Positions 43,861 through 56,354 of a DNA stretch of 64,000 nucleotides are shown piece after piece; positions within the stretch are counted from its first letter, which is position 1, and every line of letters starts with the position of its first letter. This DNA is from Isoetes taiwanensis (Eukaryota > Streptophyta > Lycopodiopsida > Isoetales > Isoetaceae), in the NCBI GenBank assembly GCA_021234155.1, contig JAJEKV010000011.1, forward strand, positions 8,729,132 through 8,793,131, read 5' to 3'. The notes below the pieces were generated by a model. That model was given only the letters and a program-made list of their open reading frames with translations. It did not search any database and was not told the origin of the DNA. The translations under genes and the position numbers were made by a program.

Positions 43861-45698
43861 CACCTGGAAATCTAGGATGCTTTGGTCTACACAAAGAGTC
43901 AAGGCTTTATGCTTGGTCGTTTGGGTTATTTGATGCAAAAGCAAACAAATGATTCGCAGGTAAGGAGAAAATAACCTTGATTTTTGTTTAGTAATTTAGA
44001 ACCTTTCTCAGGATTTCAAGAAGCCAAGATTCAGATTTTTGGTTTGATGCCCTTGGTCTTGAAGCATATGGAGCGTATGGAAAAGCTTTATGCAGTTGAA
44101 TGGCCACTTATAAACAGTTTTCAAAAATTAGAACATGATGCATTGCAAGCATAAAAATTGTCTGGCTTGTCTCCAGAGGACCCGTGCACCCAATTTCTGT
44201 TTTAAAGTTACTACAAGCTCTTTGCAAGCGGATTCTTTTTGTCTTGAATGGTTAGACAAGCAGCTATCAAGTTGAGTAATATATGTATCCTTTGGAAGCA
44301 TGAGCACCATGTCCCTTCATGAAGTTGAATAATTAGTTGAGAGGATAGAAGCTAGCAACCTAACATTCTTACGGGTATGGAAACCAAATTTTGTTGAAGA
44401 CATTCCTGATTCATATTTGCAAAATCTGAAAAACAGATTTCATATGATGGGCTCCTTAGTTGCAAGTTCGTGGGCATAAATTATTCGAAGGATTTATGAC
44501 CCATGGAGGATCTGTTTTAGAGTATAAGCATGGAAGTATCTATGTTTTGTTGGCGCGCAGGGCTGGAAGTAGTTTCGTGTAAAAAATTTGATATCAATTA
44601 ACTGATGGCAAATTATGGTTGGGATTAACTGTGATGGTTGATTTGCTAATTTTCTGGACCAATTAATTGGCTCTGTGTTGACTGATATATGTAGTAGCAA
44701 AGACAGAGCAAGACATACTTGGATATGCTACAGTTGAGCGACCAGGGTGTTATTGGCTATAATCTCTCTTATCTAGACGCATAGTGATGTCAACTAGTGC
44801 TTGTATTTTCCTTGTTTAGGTGTTTTTAGTTTAGATAAGATGAATGCATTATGTTGTAGATGGCGTTGGTGCTTGGTGGTGGGCAGGTGTTGTGTACAAA
44901 TCAGGAAGCAGGGATTACTTTGCAGATGCCCTTGGATTACTTTGCAAATGCCCTTTGCCTATCCCATGATGATAATGCAAACGAGAAGCTATATATGGGC
45001 ATTCTTAAAGGCTCCAACATTAGGTAAAGTCAAATAATTATACGCATGCAATTTGAAAGAAGATGCTAACGCATGAATCGTTTGCCCGTTGAAAGACGCA
45101 TTGATGCATCGATAACCGACGCTAAAACCATCATCGTGGATAATGCCAAAATTATTTTAGGTAATGCTTGGATGATAACGTGGCACCCATGAAACGGAAA
45201 TTAGTAACATAGTAGGTCATTGGAAGCATGCTGCACTCAACATTAGTTAAGATGTTAGCATTTAGGTTTATATTGTATGACGAGTTCCTGCTTTAAGTTT
45301 GTCAAACTTTGCTAATGTAGTAGTGCCCGATGTTGCCGCGCTAATGTCTTGGCTTGTGTTTTTTGTTGGCACATGGAGATGCATATTTAGAGTTCTAGTA
45401 TGAACTAAAGAATACCAATGAACCAAGACAAAAGTTTGTATATTTTTATTAATGCGTACATCACCAGAAGCCTAACGTCAAACTTAGAGTGTGCCACATA
45501 GAGTTGTCTGTGACTAAATACTGGATTTGGCAAATATAAACCCACCATTTGCATTGTTTCGTGGGCATTGTTGATTGTCATTTCAAAAATTGGATGCAAC
45601 AGGAATTGCATGCACTGAAACTGGAATGGGAGTTCAATATTATTAGGTACCAAAGGAATTCGAAATATGAACATAGTTTCCAGTGACAATCTTGGCAT
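43861..45698. other. non-coding stretch
   Basis: No recognisable gene. A duplicated word (TTGGATTACTTTGCA(G/A)ATGCCC) occurs near 44930. A weak minus-strand open stretch (45698-45405) may be part of the split frame at 45699-46076. Confidence 0.45.
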
Positions 45699-46076
45699 CT
45701 ATGGCATGTTTTTCCAACGCACGTATAATGAGGGGGGTGCCATTGTATATCTTCCTATATGACGAGAAGGAGAATCTATCGAATGTGCACGTACAACCTG
45801 TGGCATAGTTGGTATAGAAACAAAACATGTTTGAGTGGGTTCAATATCAATTAGTACTAGATTTGATGTTTGGCCAACTTGTACTCTCTCAATAGCCTCC
45901 ATATTGTACTCCAACCTCATGCCTTTAGTCTTTACTGCCCGCGTACATGCCAAGCGTCTCTTCCTTGCAATAGCCTCCATATTGTACTCCAACCTCATGC
46001 CTTTAGACTTTACTGCCCGCGTACATGCCAAGCGTCTCTTCCTTGCATACTTAGTTTCAGTAATTGGTGTAATGTA
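45699..46076 (-). pseudogene. minus-strand frame cut by element C, 3' part
   Basis: The frame reads TPITETKYARKRRLA near the cut. It contains a 26-residue unit (ARKRRLACTRAVK, KGMRLEYNMEAI) twice in tandem, then QTSNLVLIDIEPTQTCFVSI, and stops at 45699. The 5' part lies on the other side of element C at 55280-55440. Ignoring C and one ATGTA copy, the two parts are in phase. No family is recognised. The repeat unit is basic and could be a nuclear or nucleic-acid contact segment. It may be a host exon or an older transposon gene. Confidence 0.5.
45891..46046. repeat. 78-bp tandem duplication
   Basis: Two nearly identical 78-bp units starting AATAGCCTCCATATTGTACT at 45891 and 45969. 78 is a multiple of three, so the minus-strand frame stays open through both. 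Confidence 0.9.
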
Positions 46077-46642
46077 TGTTAGTCCTGTGCCTCCTGGTAC
46101 AGGACTATTCATGCATACGACGGACCAGGTCAAGAACAAAGATCCACAGTCAGTCACGGGTCAGTCGTCAAAGGCCCAGCAGAAGACCAAGCAGCAGACC
46201 CCGCGCGGCCAAAGCACAGGCGCCCTTCGGACAAGTGACCCGCCACCGCCTGCGTCGGCGTGATCGAGCACTTCAAGAGGCACGCCCGGCATTCCACGCA
46301 AATCAGGCCTCCTTCCAGGAGTCGGCACCGAGATTAGTCAGAGTGTCTATATTGGGCCAAAGGCCATTGTACTATATATATGAGTAGAGCTAGCACATGA
46401 TTTCTAGATGAGTTTTGAGTCTTGTCTCACTTCAGTTGTTTCTCTTTTGCGAGAGCTCATGTATGTTCATCATTGATCTCAAGGAAGCTTATCATTTTCC
46501 TCTCATTGTTCTCTTTTGTTCTGTTTTCTTCTTCTTGTTCTCTTCTTGCAAATCCCGTGACATAGTCCCGGATTCTCTGTTAGATCCACGGGTCCTCCAC
46601 GGAGGGCTGTCTTGCGGGAGTTCCCGAACCGGACCCCAAACA
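46077..46642 (+). repeat. left LTR of element C
   Basis: TGTTAGTCC...CCCCAAACA, 566 bp, with a TATA box (TATATATA near 46372). It pairs with 54700-55279. The primer site after it is not clear. Confidence 0.88.
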
Positions 46643-48533
46643 ACATGCGCTGCCGGGTCGATTCGATCTTCCTTTCTTACGTCGCCATATGCGTTAGAAA
46701 CTTCACGCCAGAAGAACTCCTTTCCCAGACGGCATCTTGCTTGGAGCGCCATCATCGAAGGGAAGCTGTTCGCGACATGTATGGATCTGCTTATGTCATT
46801 GAGGGCGGCCACATTCGATCTAGGGCTCAGTCGGCGCCACCCACCCCTCGTGTCCTGTCTCGTCCGAGTCGTCCCAGTTCCCCGCCCCAAGCGTGCAAAT
46901 ATTGCTCACAGCCTTAGTCACCTCATCACTATCAGGAGCCCTATCAGGCTCAACCTTCTCAACCTTACTTTCATACCCCCGAACATGCCTACATCCATCA
47001 TTCTTCTGGCCATACGCCTCTGCCTTCCCAACCATCATCTCCCCTGGGTGGGCAGGGATATCCACGTGTCTCTTTTGCTCCTCCCCAGGAATTTCCCTTC
47101 CCTACATTTCCCACCGCTCTTCCTGTTTACAACCTTACAGACCTCAAAACCAATGCTCGGGCACCTTACGTACCTCAACCCATGATCACCTCTTCATCGG
47201 GGTCCTTGGGCACCACCGCCACCTCAACTCCACCTCAATATAATCACTATCTTTGTTCTGTCCAGCCAAGCACTTTCACCTCTACCTTTTCGGACCCTTA
47301 AACCCGACTTATCCCACATTTGGCAACACCAAAGGCAAACCCTTAGACCAAAGTGCTCGGGGCCCACATGGAAGAATTTGAGGCTCTGGCTGTCTGAATG
47401 GTCATGCACAACCTCAACTGAAATTCCACATCTTTTCCACTACCTGCGTGGCTCTCCTCATCAATGGCTCATGTCCAACAAAAGCCACTTTGGAAACAAG
47501 ATTGGTCAGAAATGAGAAGCGCTTTTCTTTCTAACTATGGGACCCACGGAGGATGATCAACTTCATCTCAAGCAACTCAATGACCTTCAACAAGAGCCCA
47601 CGGAGTCGCCGGGATTTTTGCGGTCGTCTTCACATTCGCTTTCAGCAAACTCAAGGAGTACCCACCTGAGCAGATTTTTTGGTGCGGTTTCTCCAAGGAC
47701 TTCCTCCAGCTATCCGACTCATGGTGAATACCTACGTCCAGAAAACTTTGGAGCAGGCTATCGACCTTGTCAATCACTTCGAGTCAATGTTTCCTCTGGT
47801 GGCGTGGCTCTTCGGGGAGCTCCCTTTCATTCCACCGTCATGGTTCCGCGGATTTGCTTGTCCAACCTCAACACGCCAATCCGCGGTAGCGATCGGATCA
47901 CGGTGCCATATCGCGAAGTACGAAGGCCACTTGGCGAATGAGTGCAACTCCACCAATGGCCCGCCTCATTGTAAACGATGCAACATGTGCAATCATGCCA
48001 CGGCGGAAGAGTGCACTCGCACTCATCCTACACCGTTCGCAACAAACCGGTTTTATCAAGTGCAAACAACACCTCGGCAACAATCGCACTATATCGGCCA
48101 CCACTTCAGGCGCAACCCAATCAACTCTATCGCAGCGGGAGCAACAAGCGGGGACCCAACCCCGTCCTCCTTTTTGATCCTTCTAAAGCTTCGGTGTTAT
48201 CGCGTTAAGAATGGGGTCATACCACCACCGGCGTGTCCTCAACTTCCACAAGTTCAGGTGCGGCTTCACGGCACCAATCGGACCACATCGGTCCGCCTCG
48301 CGGCTTACCAACTCTGGATTGCTAATGGCAAACAAGGCGCGTCTGTTCTTAAGAAGCCACCTCGAAGCCTCAGCAATCACGCTATCAACCAGCTCCTGCC
48401 AATCAACCTCAGATGGATCAACAAGCACAGGAAGAAATTTTTCAGGCACTTAATCCTCCAGTTCAGCCATCCAATTGGGTTGGTTTGGTTCACGCCAGAC
48501 CAGGGCGTCACGTCCCTTAACTATTATTCCTAA
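46643..48533 (+). pseudogene. Gag region of element C
   Basis: Gag is spread over several frames. 46890-47300 is Pro/Ser-rich. The best part is 47679-48533, which reads MVRFLQGLPPAIRLMVNTYV (a Retrotrans_gag end), EQAIDLVNHFESM, and two Cys/His groups (CHIAKYEGHLANEC and CKRCNMCNHATAEEC). Frameshifts are frequent. It would form the particle. Confidence 0.7.
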
Positions 48534-49341
48534 TGGCACGCAACCTGCCTTTGCAGTCGACACCATTCCTCATGACGAAGAAAAAAAGGTTCACTTTGCA
48601 CCTGACTTGGAGAAACTTATGCCGCATGTCATGCCTAAAGTTTGCCAAAGCATTTTGAACCTCATGCAAGCTGCTGAAGGCCGCACGTTGGCTAATGTCC
48701 ATGCCACCACTAGAGCTCAACAAAGACAAGAAGCACCTTCCACGTCTCAACCTCCACGCTCTCAGACATATCCAAATATAGCTGCCGAGGTTGACCTCCT
48801 CAAAGAAGTTGCTGCTTCCTTACCACGCACTCCAGCACCTGTGGATCCTGTAGATCCTTTTTCTCATGTGCCTCTGGAACTCCAAGAGGAGCTAGCAAAA
48901 ATCAAAATTCCTTTGAGTTTGGCTACAATTTTGAAACTCTGTCCTGCTCTCAAGGACCAGTTACCACTCCCGACTGTTTTGGTTGGGGCTGTTGCTACCT
49001 CTACACCCACGGTCCATGCCACGGTGGGTAATCAGCAAGTCAACCATGTTCAAATTGACGGAGGTAGCGCAGTTAATCTCATCACGGATAAACTCCGCAA
49101 ACAAATGGGCATCAAACAACTCTATCGTGCCCCATATGACATCAAATTGGCTAATGGCCATATCACGCGACCTCAAGGCGTCACGCCTCTTCTTCACATC
49201 AACATTGGTGATCTCCGATTCCCCTTGGAATTTGGTGTTTGGAAGGCTGGAGAAGATCCAGGTGATTATGAAATGTTGGTCGGGCCGTCCTTTTCTCACT
49301 TGGGGCCAAGAGTATCCATTACTGGGCCACGGATCAGTTAG
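48475..49341 (+). pseudogene. protease region of element C
   Basis: The frame contains HVQIDGGSAVNLITDKLRK, an aspartic protease active site in which the usual D-T/S-G is D-G-G, followed by KLANGHITRPQGV and DYEMLVGPSF. This form is met in Tat/Athila-type elements. The frame shifts at 49341 before the RT frame. Confidence 0.75.
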
Positions 49342-49370
49342 TCATCACCGATGGTCACCTCAATGCCACC

Positions 49371-50500
49371 ATGGACTTGGAAACAGGCAAGATCATTTCC
49401 GTTGACCATGCTGAACCCTCTCTCTCCGACACAGATTCTGAGGACGCCCAGAATATCTATCATGTTCAGGCTCCACCTGCGAGTCTGCCTCTGTCATCCT
49501 ACCCCGAATATGCTGATCCTTGGGGAGAAATGACTCTTGATCAGGACCAGGCTGTGGCTGCCTTGCTTGACCCTTACCTGGCACCTTGCAATCGAATCCA
49601 ACGTGTTGATCACTTTTCAGATGTGGAACCTCCTGCAGCTCCTGTAGATGTACACGCTGTCATGAAGCAACCTCTGCTTGATGAAACTCAGCAACCTCTC
49701 TTTTTCACCACGCAGAGTGCCACGCATCCTGTTATGCTTCAACCTTCTGCTCATATCGTCCAGGACACAGAAGTGATACCCCATATTCAGACTCCTGAAG
49801 TCGAGATAGTGGATGTGGGCAATAATCAGCCTGTCCGCATTGCTGCAAATCTTCCGGCCCCCTATCGTAACAGGGCCGTCACGCTCTTCAAAAAGTTCAA
49901 ACACATTTTCGCCTGGAGCTACAGAGATCTTCGGGGAATCAACAAAACCTTGGGGGAACTCACCATTCCCACCAAATCTGATGCACGTCAAGATAACGGC
50001 GGCGGCACACTGCTCAACCCAAATTACCGTGATCGCGTCAAGGCGGAAATTGACAAACTCCTTGCTGCAGGTTTGATCTATGAGGTCAAACATTCTGAAT
50101 GGGTGAGCCCCATCGTCATTGCACTCAAACACAATGGTAAGATCCGCGTTTGCATGGACTACCGAAAACTAAACCAGGCCACGGAGCGTGATCATTTTCC
50201 ACTTCCCTTCACCCAGGCCCAGGTTGGAAGAGGTTTGCCGGACATGAGATGTACTCCTTCATGGATGATTTTTCTGGCTACAATCAGATCTCAATCAAAG
50301 AATCTGATCAACTCAAGACTACTTTCACCACCCCGTGGGGCACTTTTGCCTACAAGGTGGTTCCTTTTGGATTATCAAACTCTCCATCAACGTTTCAACG
50401 CATCATGCTCTCAGTTTTTCATGATTTTATGAAGGAAAATCCCTTCTTGCAAATTTTTCAAGATGACTTCTCTGCCTACAGTTCCATGGCTGACCACTAA
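49371..50500 (+). pseudogene. reverse transcriptase of element C, ends after the catalytic box
   Basis: Motifs in two frames: KKFKHIFAWSYRDLRGINKT, LNPNYRDRVKAEIDKLL, EWVSPIVIALKHNGKIRVCM, DYRKLNQATERDHFPLP (to 50220), then from 50249 FMDDFSGYNQISIKESDQLK, VPFGLSNSPSTFQRIM and FQDDFSAYS at about 50450-50479. A stop follows at 50498. DDFS(A/V)Y is typical of Athila/Tat RT. The thumb, RNase H and integrase are missing. Confidence 0.82.
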
Positions 50501-50544
50501 CATAACAAAGGAAATGCACCATAAATAAGGGCTTTACCCCAGGC

Positions 50545-51230
50545 TCATACTCATGGGGGTCGACTGATAGTCAAAGCCTCCAGATAACAGTAGACAGAAG
50601 TATAACATGGTGTTGGCTGGCATAGAACAATAGCTAGGGTAGTCCACTCCATCTGCCCCGCCTGTACACACTTTGCAGATAGGCTAAAACATGTTATGGC
50701 ATGATTGTAGCCTTCCTGAGACGCAATCCCATGGAATCACCCTATGAGACTACTCCAAGTTACATCTCCCCAGTCTGATGAGGCAGGTTAGGGAGGCGTC
50801 CCCTCTCCAGGCATGACGGATTCACGGGTGTGCTAGAGAAACGGTACCACATCGGTGACCCCCATCCGTACCCAACTTACTCCCCTAAATTTAAAGGCTG
50901 GCTCACTGTGCTCGTTCGAGTCCAGAACGTCCATATAGACACATCACCTGTGACCCAGGGGCTGTCAGACCCATACCCGGCCCACACTCAGTGACCGACT
51001 ATAAGCCTAGCATGATATAGGAGTCATGTAGCCAAGCTAGGCAAGACCCCACCCCTATTTCACCATCATACTCGTTGTCTGGTGCTGAATCACAACATAG
51101 CATCCACAGCCAAGTGGACTCTTGTGCACAAGCCGCGTATATTGGGGTTTAAGGGATTCTAGCTAGGAGCATCTCTACCCTTCACGTCTCTACCCCCTTA
51201 ATCCCCACAAGCACAGGAGGAACAGAAAGA
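50545..51230 (-). repeat. antisense LTR fragment of the gypsy A/B family
   Basis: Its reverse complement matches element A at about 480-1150: GGCTGGCATAGAACA, GTAGTCCACTCCATC, AGACCCATACCCGGCC and GCTCTTGTGCACA-type words recur in order. Neither LTR end is present, so it is a fragment or an old solo LTR inside element C. No gene. Confidence 0.7.
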
Positions 51231-51724
51231 GAACTATCATTATACATCCATTTCGACGTGGACTAATCAGAAAAATCGCCAACGTGTTTGCAATGCAAGG
51301 CTGTTTCTAAAATAAGAATCTTTTCTCCCACCGCATATCTAGCCATGGTACCTTCTGACACATTTGTTTTAATGAGATCCCACTTCGAGTTGCCAGCATT
51401 AAATGCCATTCCTTCTTTTCACGCCCGTCGAACATTAATGACGTGTCCCTTGGCCACCTGTCACATCCGATCCTTCTCTCACGTCTAATCTCCAACGTTA
51501 CTTGCTTCTCCCTTTACTGTTTGGGGACTTAGCCAAATTTTTGCCTCTCACTCGCCTCCTTGGCATCCTTCGACACCTGGCACCATCAACGGTTGCAGTT
51601 TCGCCCTCATCATGCCCCTTCGCCTCCATTTGCGCGCCCTAAACCTTTTTGTCTCTCTGCGCCTTCGTCCTCAGTTCTTTGCTCTCCGCCTTTGAATCAC
51701 CGTTCTTTTCCGAAGCTCTTTGCC

Positions 51725-52618
51725 ATGGCTGCACCAAAATTTCCTACCCTTCAAGCTACTGCTCCCAGGGAACCGGCTCTTTTCGAGTCAGTATCTTTCT
51801 TGACGCCCACTTTCCGTGAAGCCCTTGTTGGCCCGAATCATGAAGTCGCAGAACGCCAGAAGCTTTATGAATTCTCACAAATGGAACTTCCGGTATCAAA
51901 TCCAGACCAGTTGAAGCAGTTCCTCGCTCACATCGTCAACAGCCCGCATGGATACACTACTGTGGTCGATGGCACCACCATTTCGCTGACCCAGCACCTA
52001 ATTTCTGAGGTATTCCATATTCCTTTGCAAACCCCTTGTTTATCTTGGGCTGCCATACAGGATCTTGATGTCACTGAGTTTGGTGCTCCTGCTTATCAAG
52101 CGAACATGCATCGCCTGACAAATATTGACAAGCCCCATGAAACTTTTGTTAGGTTTCTGTGGCGAAAGTTCCTTGGGTATTCTATCAAGAACACCCATAT
52201 CAATAAGCCTTTCTATAATATGGTGATCACTGCTACCCGCTCCAACCACCACATTGATTGGCCCCAATTGTTGTTCTACCGCCTTCTCCAAGAAGTTGAC
52301 CGTCTTAGGGCTGCCACTTCTCTCTGTGAAGTTTCTGTGGGAGGCCATCTTCAAGCCATCATCTGTCATTACTTTCCTCCCACACCTCCTCATTCTCATG
52401 ATTCCACTCAGCAGTCCCTTCCTCGGACTCATCAAGTCGGCACTTCACGCCCTTCTTCTTCTGATCATGTCAAAATTCTGCACTCACATGTCACTGTCTC
52501 CTCCTCCGCTACAGAAACAAAGCACTCCAGTTCACAACATGTCTCACAAACATCACAAACAAGGCAACATCAGGCTCCACCACCACAGCACCCTCGCCAG
52601 CTTTTGTACCAGTATTAG
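51725..52618 (+). CDS. unknown ORF of element C, possible plant-transposon-type domain
   Basis: A 297-codon frame from ATG 51725 (open upstream to 51560 without ATG). Residues 20-220 look globular and helical: LISEVFHIPLQTPCLSWAAI, FVRFLWRKFLGYSIKN and IDWPQLLFYRLLQEVDRLRA recall the putative plant transposon protein domain seen near Athila-like elements. That match is from memory of style and is weak. The C-terminus is Ser/His/Gln-rich. It lies where RNase H and integrase would be expected, so it may be an env-position extra ORF. Confidence 0.5.
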   Translation: MAAPKFPTLQATAPREPALFESVSFLTPTFREALVGPNHEVAERQKLYEFSQMELPVSNPDQLKQFLAHIVNSPHGYTTVVDGTTISLTQHLISEVFHIPLQTPCLSWAAIQDLDVTEFGAPAYQANMHRLTNIDKPHETFVRFLWRKFLGYSIKNTHINKPFYNMVITATRSNHHIDWPQLLFYRLLQEVDRLRAATSLCEVSVGGHLQAIICHYFPPTPPHSHDSTQQSLPRTHQVGTSRPSSSDHVKILHSHVTVSSSATETKHSSSQHVSQTSQTRQHQAPPPQHPRQLLYQY

Positions 52619-54690
52619 CAGGATGTTCAAGCTGCTGCTCTCAAGTTACAAGAATCCCAAGAAGCTCTTATGAATGGGGTTCAAACGGCCCTGGAGGCCT
52701 CAGACGCGGTTCACCGCGACCTTCAAGCTGCTACCACGCACGTGCATACTCTGGAGACCCAGCTTCAAGACAAAACGAGGTTTTTACAGGCCGCGGAAGA
52801 TCTCAAAGGCTGCCCAAAATCAGATTACTACGCTTTGCCGTCGGCGAGGCACAATTGCAGACCACCATTCAAGACTTATTGGAGCAGGTCAAGGCAAGAG
52901 AGACTCTCTTGGTTGACAAGGATAAAGACATTGCCAAGCTAGACACGCTGTATACAGAACTCTCTCGGAATTACAACACTCAAGCCCAAGACCTTACAGC
53001 GCGTGACGCTCAAATTGCTTCTTTGGATTTCGACTTTCCCGCGGACCTCTCACTCACATCTCTCCAAGGAAACTACGGAGGTTGAAACAGAAAATTCTTG
53101 ATGACGCCAGATTGCCGTGCCCGACTCAATGTTCCCGAGGTCCTCCTCCACAGTCGACTTCGTGAAGCGGGTCCCGATGGATCCGCTTACGTTGAAAAAG
53201 GAGAACCGGATCCGTGACCTCGAACAACGGCTTCTAAAGACGCTATTCGATCTGGCGATGAGGCTCGAGACCAAACTTGACGGCTATGTTACCATAGCTA
53301 GCTTAACTTTGTTGATTTCCTGATTTCCTTCCGGTTATGGATTATATGGTTGCGAGCCACCTCTTTCTTCCGAAGTGGCATGGGGCTGATGGTCCGTTGA
53401 TGTTCCCCCATAACCGCTGCAGATTTTCTTCGGATCCGGCGGACCTCTCTATTGAAGACAAAGGTTTATTACATTGCCCTTTTGGTCTTTGATCTCATTC
53501 CTTAATGCATCCGGATTTCATCACCTTCCAAGTTGTTCGACCAATGGCCTACATTTTTCATGATTTCTTTTCTCGACCGATACCATGGGAGAGATTTCGG
53601 GATGGGCCACACGGAACTTTCGGGGTGATCCCACCCTTCAATGGTTGCTTTTTGGATAACAACCCTATCGGATGATCATGATCGGATTACCACGCTCTTC
53701 ATCAAGAGTACATGCGAGCTTGCTCATCATTTGCCTCTTTGGCAAGTGAAGCGCCGCCTGTGGTCAGGAAGTATGCGGGACATCCCAGGATCTTCCCTTT
53801 GCACAAGTTTATATGCAGCACCTCGCAGGTTACAATCAACTGCGTGCTCTTCTGGATAGCAAGACGGTTTCCACGGGTTGGGATAGCCCTCCTGTAAATT
53901 TTCAGCTCCCTGCTTCTGTTTGGGACAATTGGTGCAAAGCTCTTGATCCGGACCTTGTCCGTGAATTAGGAGAACGGGCTCCGGTGACCACGCCACGGGC
54001 ATGGTCCCCTCTCCCTATGCTTCCCTGGGTGTCCTTCCACGCCCCAGGTTCCTCACCTCTGATTGGCGTCTCCCCTTTTGGACCAAGGTCATGGATGGCC
54101 ATGCTGGATGGACTCCGCCTCAGATCTCGACGGATTTCTGGTGGGATCCCCGTTTTGTACGCCGCTCCAATTGGGAGGATGGTGCCACCCTTGATAACAC
54201 TACAAATTGGATCTATATTGCCAATGAGCGTGGTTGGCAACGCCCTGCTGATGCTCTTCATGGTCTTGACACCTTCTTGCAGAATGTCGCCACCTCACGG
54301 ATCCCTTCAAGATAACCGTCAAAGCTGGTTTACGTGGCCGCTCTCAAATGCATCCCGCTTTCGGCTCCTTAAATCGGCGGCGTCCCATCTTTCACCGCAA
54401 TCCAAATGCCGATTATCGCGGTGCCTTCGGTCTCGGACCGCCTACTCATGGAGTGCCGGTTTGTTTCTTCCGGCCCATCGCGCCCTTGAAGACATGGTGG
54501 CTCTCATTTTCTCATTGCGCCGATCCGCCACGGGGCTCAACTCCTCACGCTCTTCAAATACGCCCGAGGATCTCATTGGCACTTTACCATAATGGTGCCC
54601 GTCCTCTCACTGGAGTGAGGATCACTTTCGGTGATGGCTTCCCGCCCTTAGAAACACTTCCTCCTTTTTCTTCACTCGAAGTGTCGTTTG
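52619..54690 (+). pseudogene. coiled-coil and C-terminal continuation of the unknown element C ORF
   Basis: 52619-53090 is a long coiled coil in two frames (LKLQESQEALMNGVQTALEA, THVHTLETQLQDKTRFLQAA, IQDLLEQVKARETLLVDKDK). 53120-54690 is broken but protein-like in shifting frames: YNQLRALLDSKTVSTGWDSP, WDNWCKALDPDLVRELGERA, WTPPQISTDFWWDPRFVRRS and TTNWIYIANERGWQRPADAL. No known family. It appears to continue the frame before it and ends just before the right LTR. Confidence 0.5.
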
Positions 54691-54699
54691 GTGGGGAAG

Positions 54700-55279
54700 T
54701 GTTAGTCCCCCTGTGCCTCCCGGGTAAGAACTATTCATGCATCTGACGGACGGGTCAAGAACAAAGATCCACGGTTAGTCGGGTCGGTCGTCAAAGGCCC
54801 GCCAGAAGACCACCAGCCAGACGGTCCGCAGCCAAAGCCCAAAGGCGTAGCGGACAAGTGGCGGCCCGTCACCGCCTACATCGGCATGATCGAAGGAGCA
54901 CTTCAAGAGGCGCCGCCGGCATTCACACCATCGGGCCTCCTTCGAGAATTAGTCGCACTTAGAATCGGTGGGGAGTGTCTATATTGGGCCAAAGGCCATT
55001 GTACTATATATATGAGTAGAGCTAGCACATGATTTCTAGATGAGTTTTGAGTCTTGTCTCACTTCAGTTGTCTCTCTTTTGCGAGAGCTCATGTATGTTC
55101 ATCATTGATCTCAAGGAAGCTTATCATTTTCCTCTCATTGTTCTCTTTTGTTCTGTTTTCTTCTTCTTGTTCTCTTCTTGCAAATCCCGCGTGACATAGT
55201 CCCCCGGATTCTCCTGTTAGATCCACGGGTCCTCACAGAGGGCTGTCTTGCAGGAGTTCTCGAACCCAGACCCCAAACA
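54700..55279 (+). repeat. right LTR of element C
   Basis: TGTTAGTCC...CCCCAAACA, 580 bp. Compared with the left LTR the 5' 250 bp have many small indels in GC-rich text, while the 3' 330 bp are nearly identical. Confidence 0.88.
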
Positions 55280-55440
55280 ATGTATGGGGCATTGTTGGCC
55301 ACAATAGGTGGTGTTTCTTTGGTGGAACCTCCCCATATCAGCCTCCCCATATGAGCCCTGGCAAATTGTAATGTACATTTATATAAGCCATGCCTCCCAA
55401 GAAAATAGAAAAAGATGGTGGTTCCCAAACAATAAAGCAC
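55280..55440 (-). pseudogene. minus-strand frame cut by element C, 5' part
   Basis: Starts at an ATG at about 55440 and reads FFYFLGRHGLYKCTLQF, then GRLIWGGSTKETPPIV up to the insertion site, where it is in phase with 46076-45699 beyond element C. A hydrophobic stretch at the start may be a membrane segment or chance. No family is recognised. Confidence 0.45.
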
Positions 55441-56354
55441 AAATTTACTTAAAATGTACCAAGGGAGTCATTATGGCACCATAAAATTTCAAGCTAAGAT
55501 CTTAACTTTAATAGTTCTACATGTATGCAAGGTTACATCCATATACAATCTAATGGCACATTGACAAATACGTGTAGAGGCCGCTATGAGAGCGGAAAAG
55601 TGCAAACTATGTCATTTAATTCATATTTATTATGTATGTGCATAAGGTTGTGTAAGGACGTTGAAGGATCATATTGGAGATAAGTTGGAGCTGTGTTAAT
55701 CCAAGATGGTAAGTTGAGTTTGTGTTAATCCAAAATAGTTGTCATAAGATACTGGATGTTCAGATATTTTGGTGACGTATGCCTCTAGCGTTGTCACATA
55801 TATCTGTTCATACAAAGGGCATGTAATAAAAAAGATATATGTCATTTTCTATTATAGAGTAAGCACTTCATCTGTTATTTCTATAAATTTAAAGGCATGC
55901 TTGGCATTGCCCGCATGCGGGAGCAGGGGCTTGTATTTATATGGCCTTCTATGAAAGACATGTCCTTCTGTAGGGTCATAGCTAATGGATGTAAATGGGT
56001 CATTTTGTACATAGATTCACCTAATGCACAAAAATTGTCCTATTATTATGCTAGATATTAGCAAATACATCTGCGTTTTGGATTAATTTTAAGAGGTATT
56101 GTGTCCTAAAGGCAAACCTATTAACAAAAGCCATTTCTCAATATACTTGGGGCTCCGCAGATGTTAAGCCGTGAAGTTATCTACAAACTTCCCTTTTTTC
56201 CAATCAACCACAACCAAAAGATGGATTTCAAGTTTAGTAATTTCAGGATAGAAATAGTTTTATTTGATAATAATTAAGTCAACATGGCTATATAGGCAAA
56301 ACCTTAGCCACATTAGATTAAACAAAATCAAGGCGACTTTTAAATCATTTAATT

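Larger units (their letters stand above)
46077..55279 (+). mobile_element. Ty3-gypsy element C, Athila/Tat-like, rearranged
   Basis: LTRs 46077-46642 and 54700-55279 are flanked by the 5-bp duplication ATGTA (46072-46076 and 55280-55284). A purine tract (GGTGGGGAAG) precedes the right LTR. Gag with zinc knuckles, a DGGS protease and an RT of the Athila/Tat kind (DDFSAY) are readable to 50500. RNase H and integrase are not found. An antisense LTR fragment of the A/B family and unknown ORFs fill 50545-54690. Confidence 0.87.

Noticed and set aside
46415-47185. 256-codon plus-strand frame as a gene
   Set aside because: It starts inside the left LTR of element C and reads into low-complexity gag sequence.
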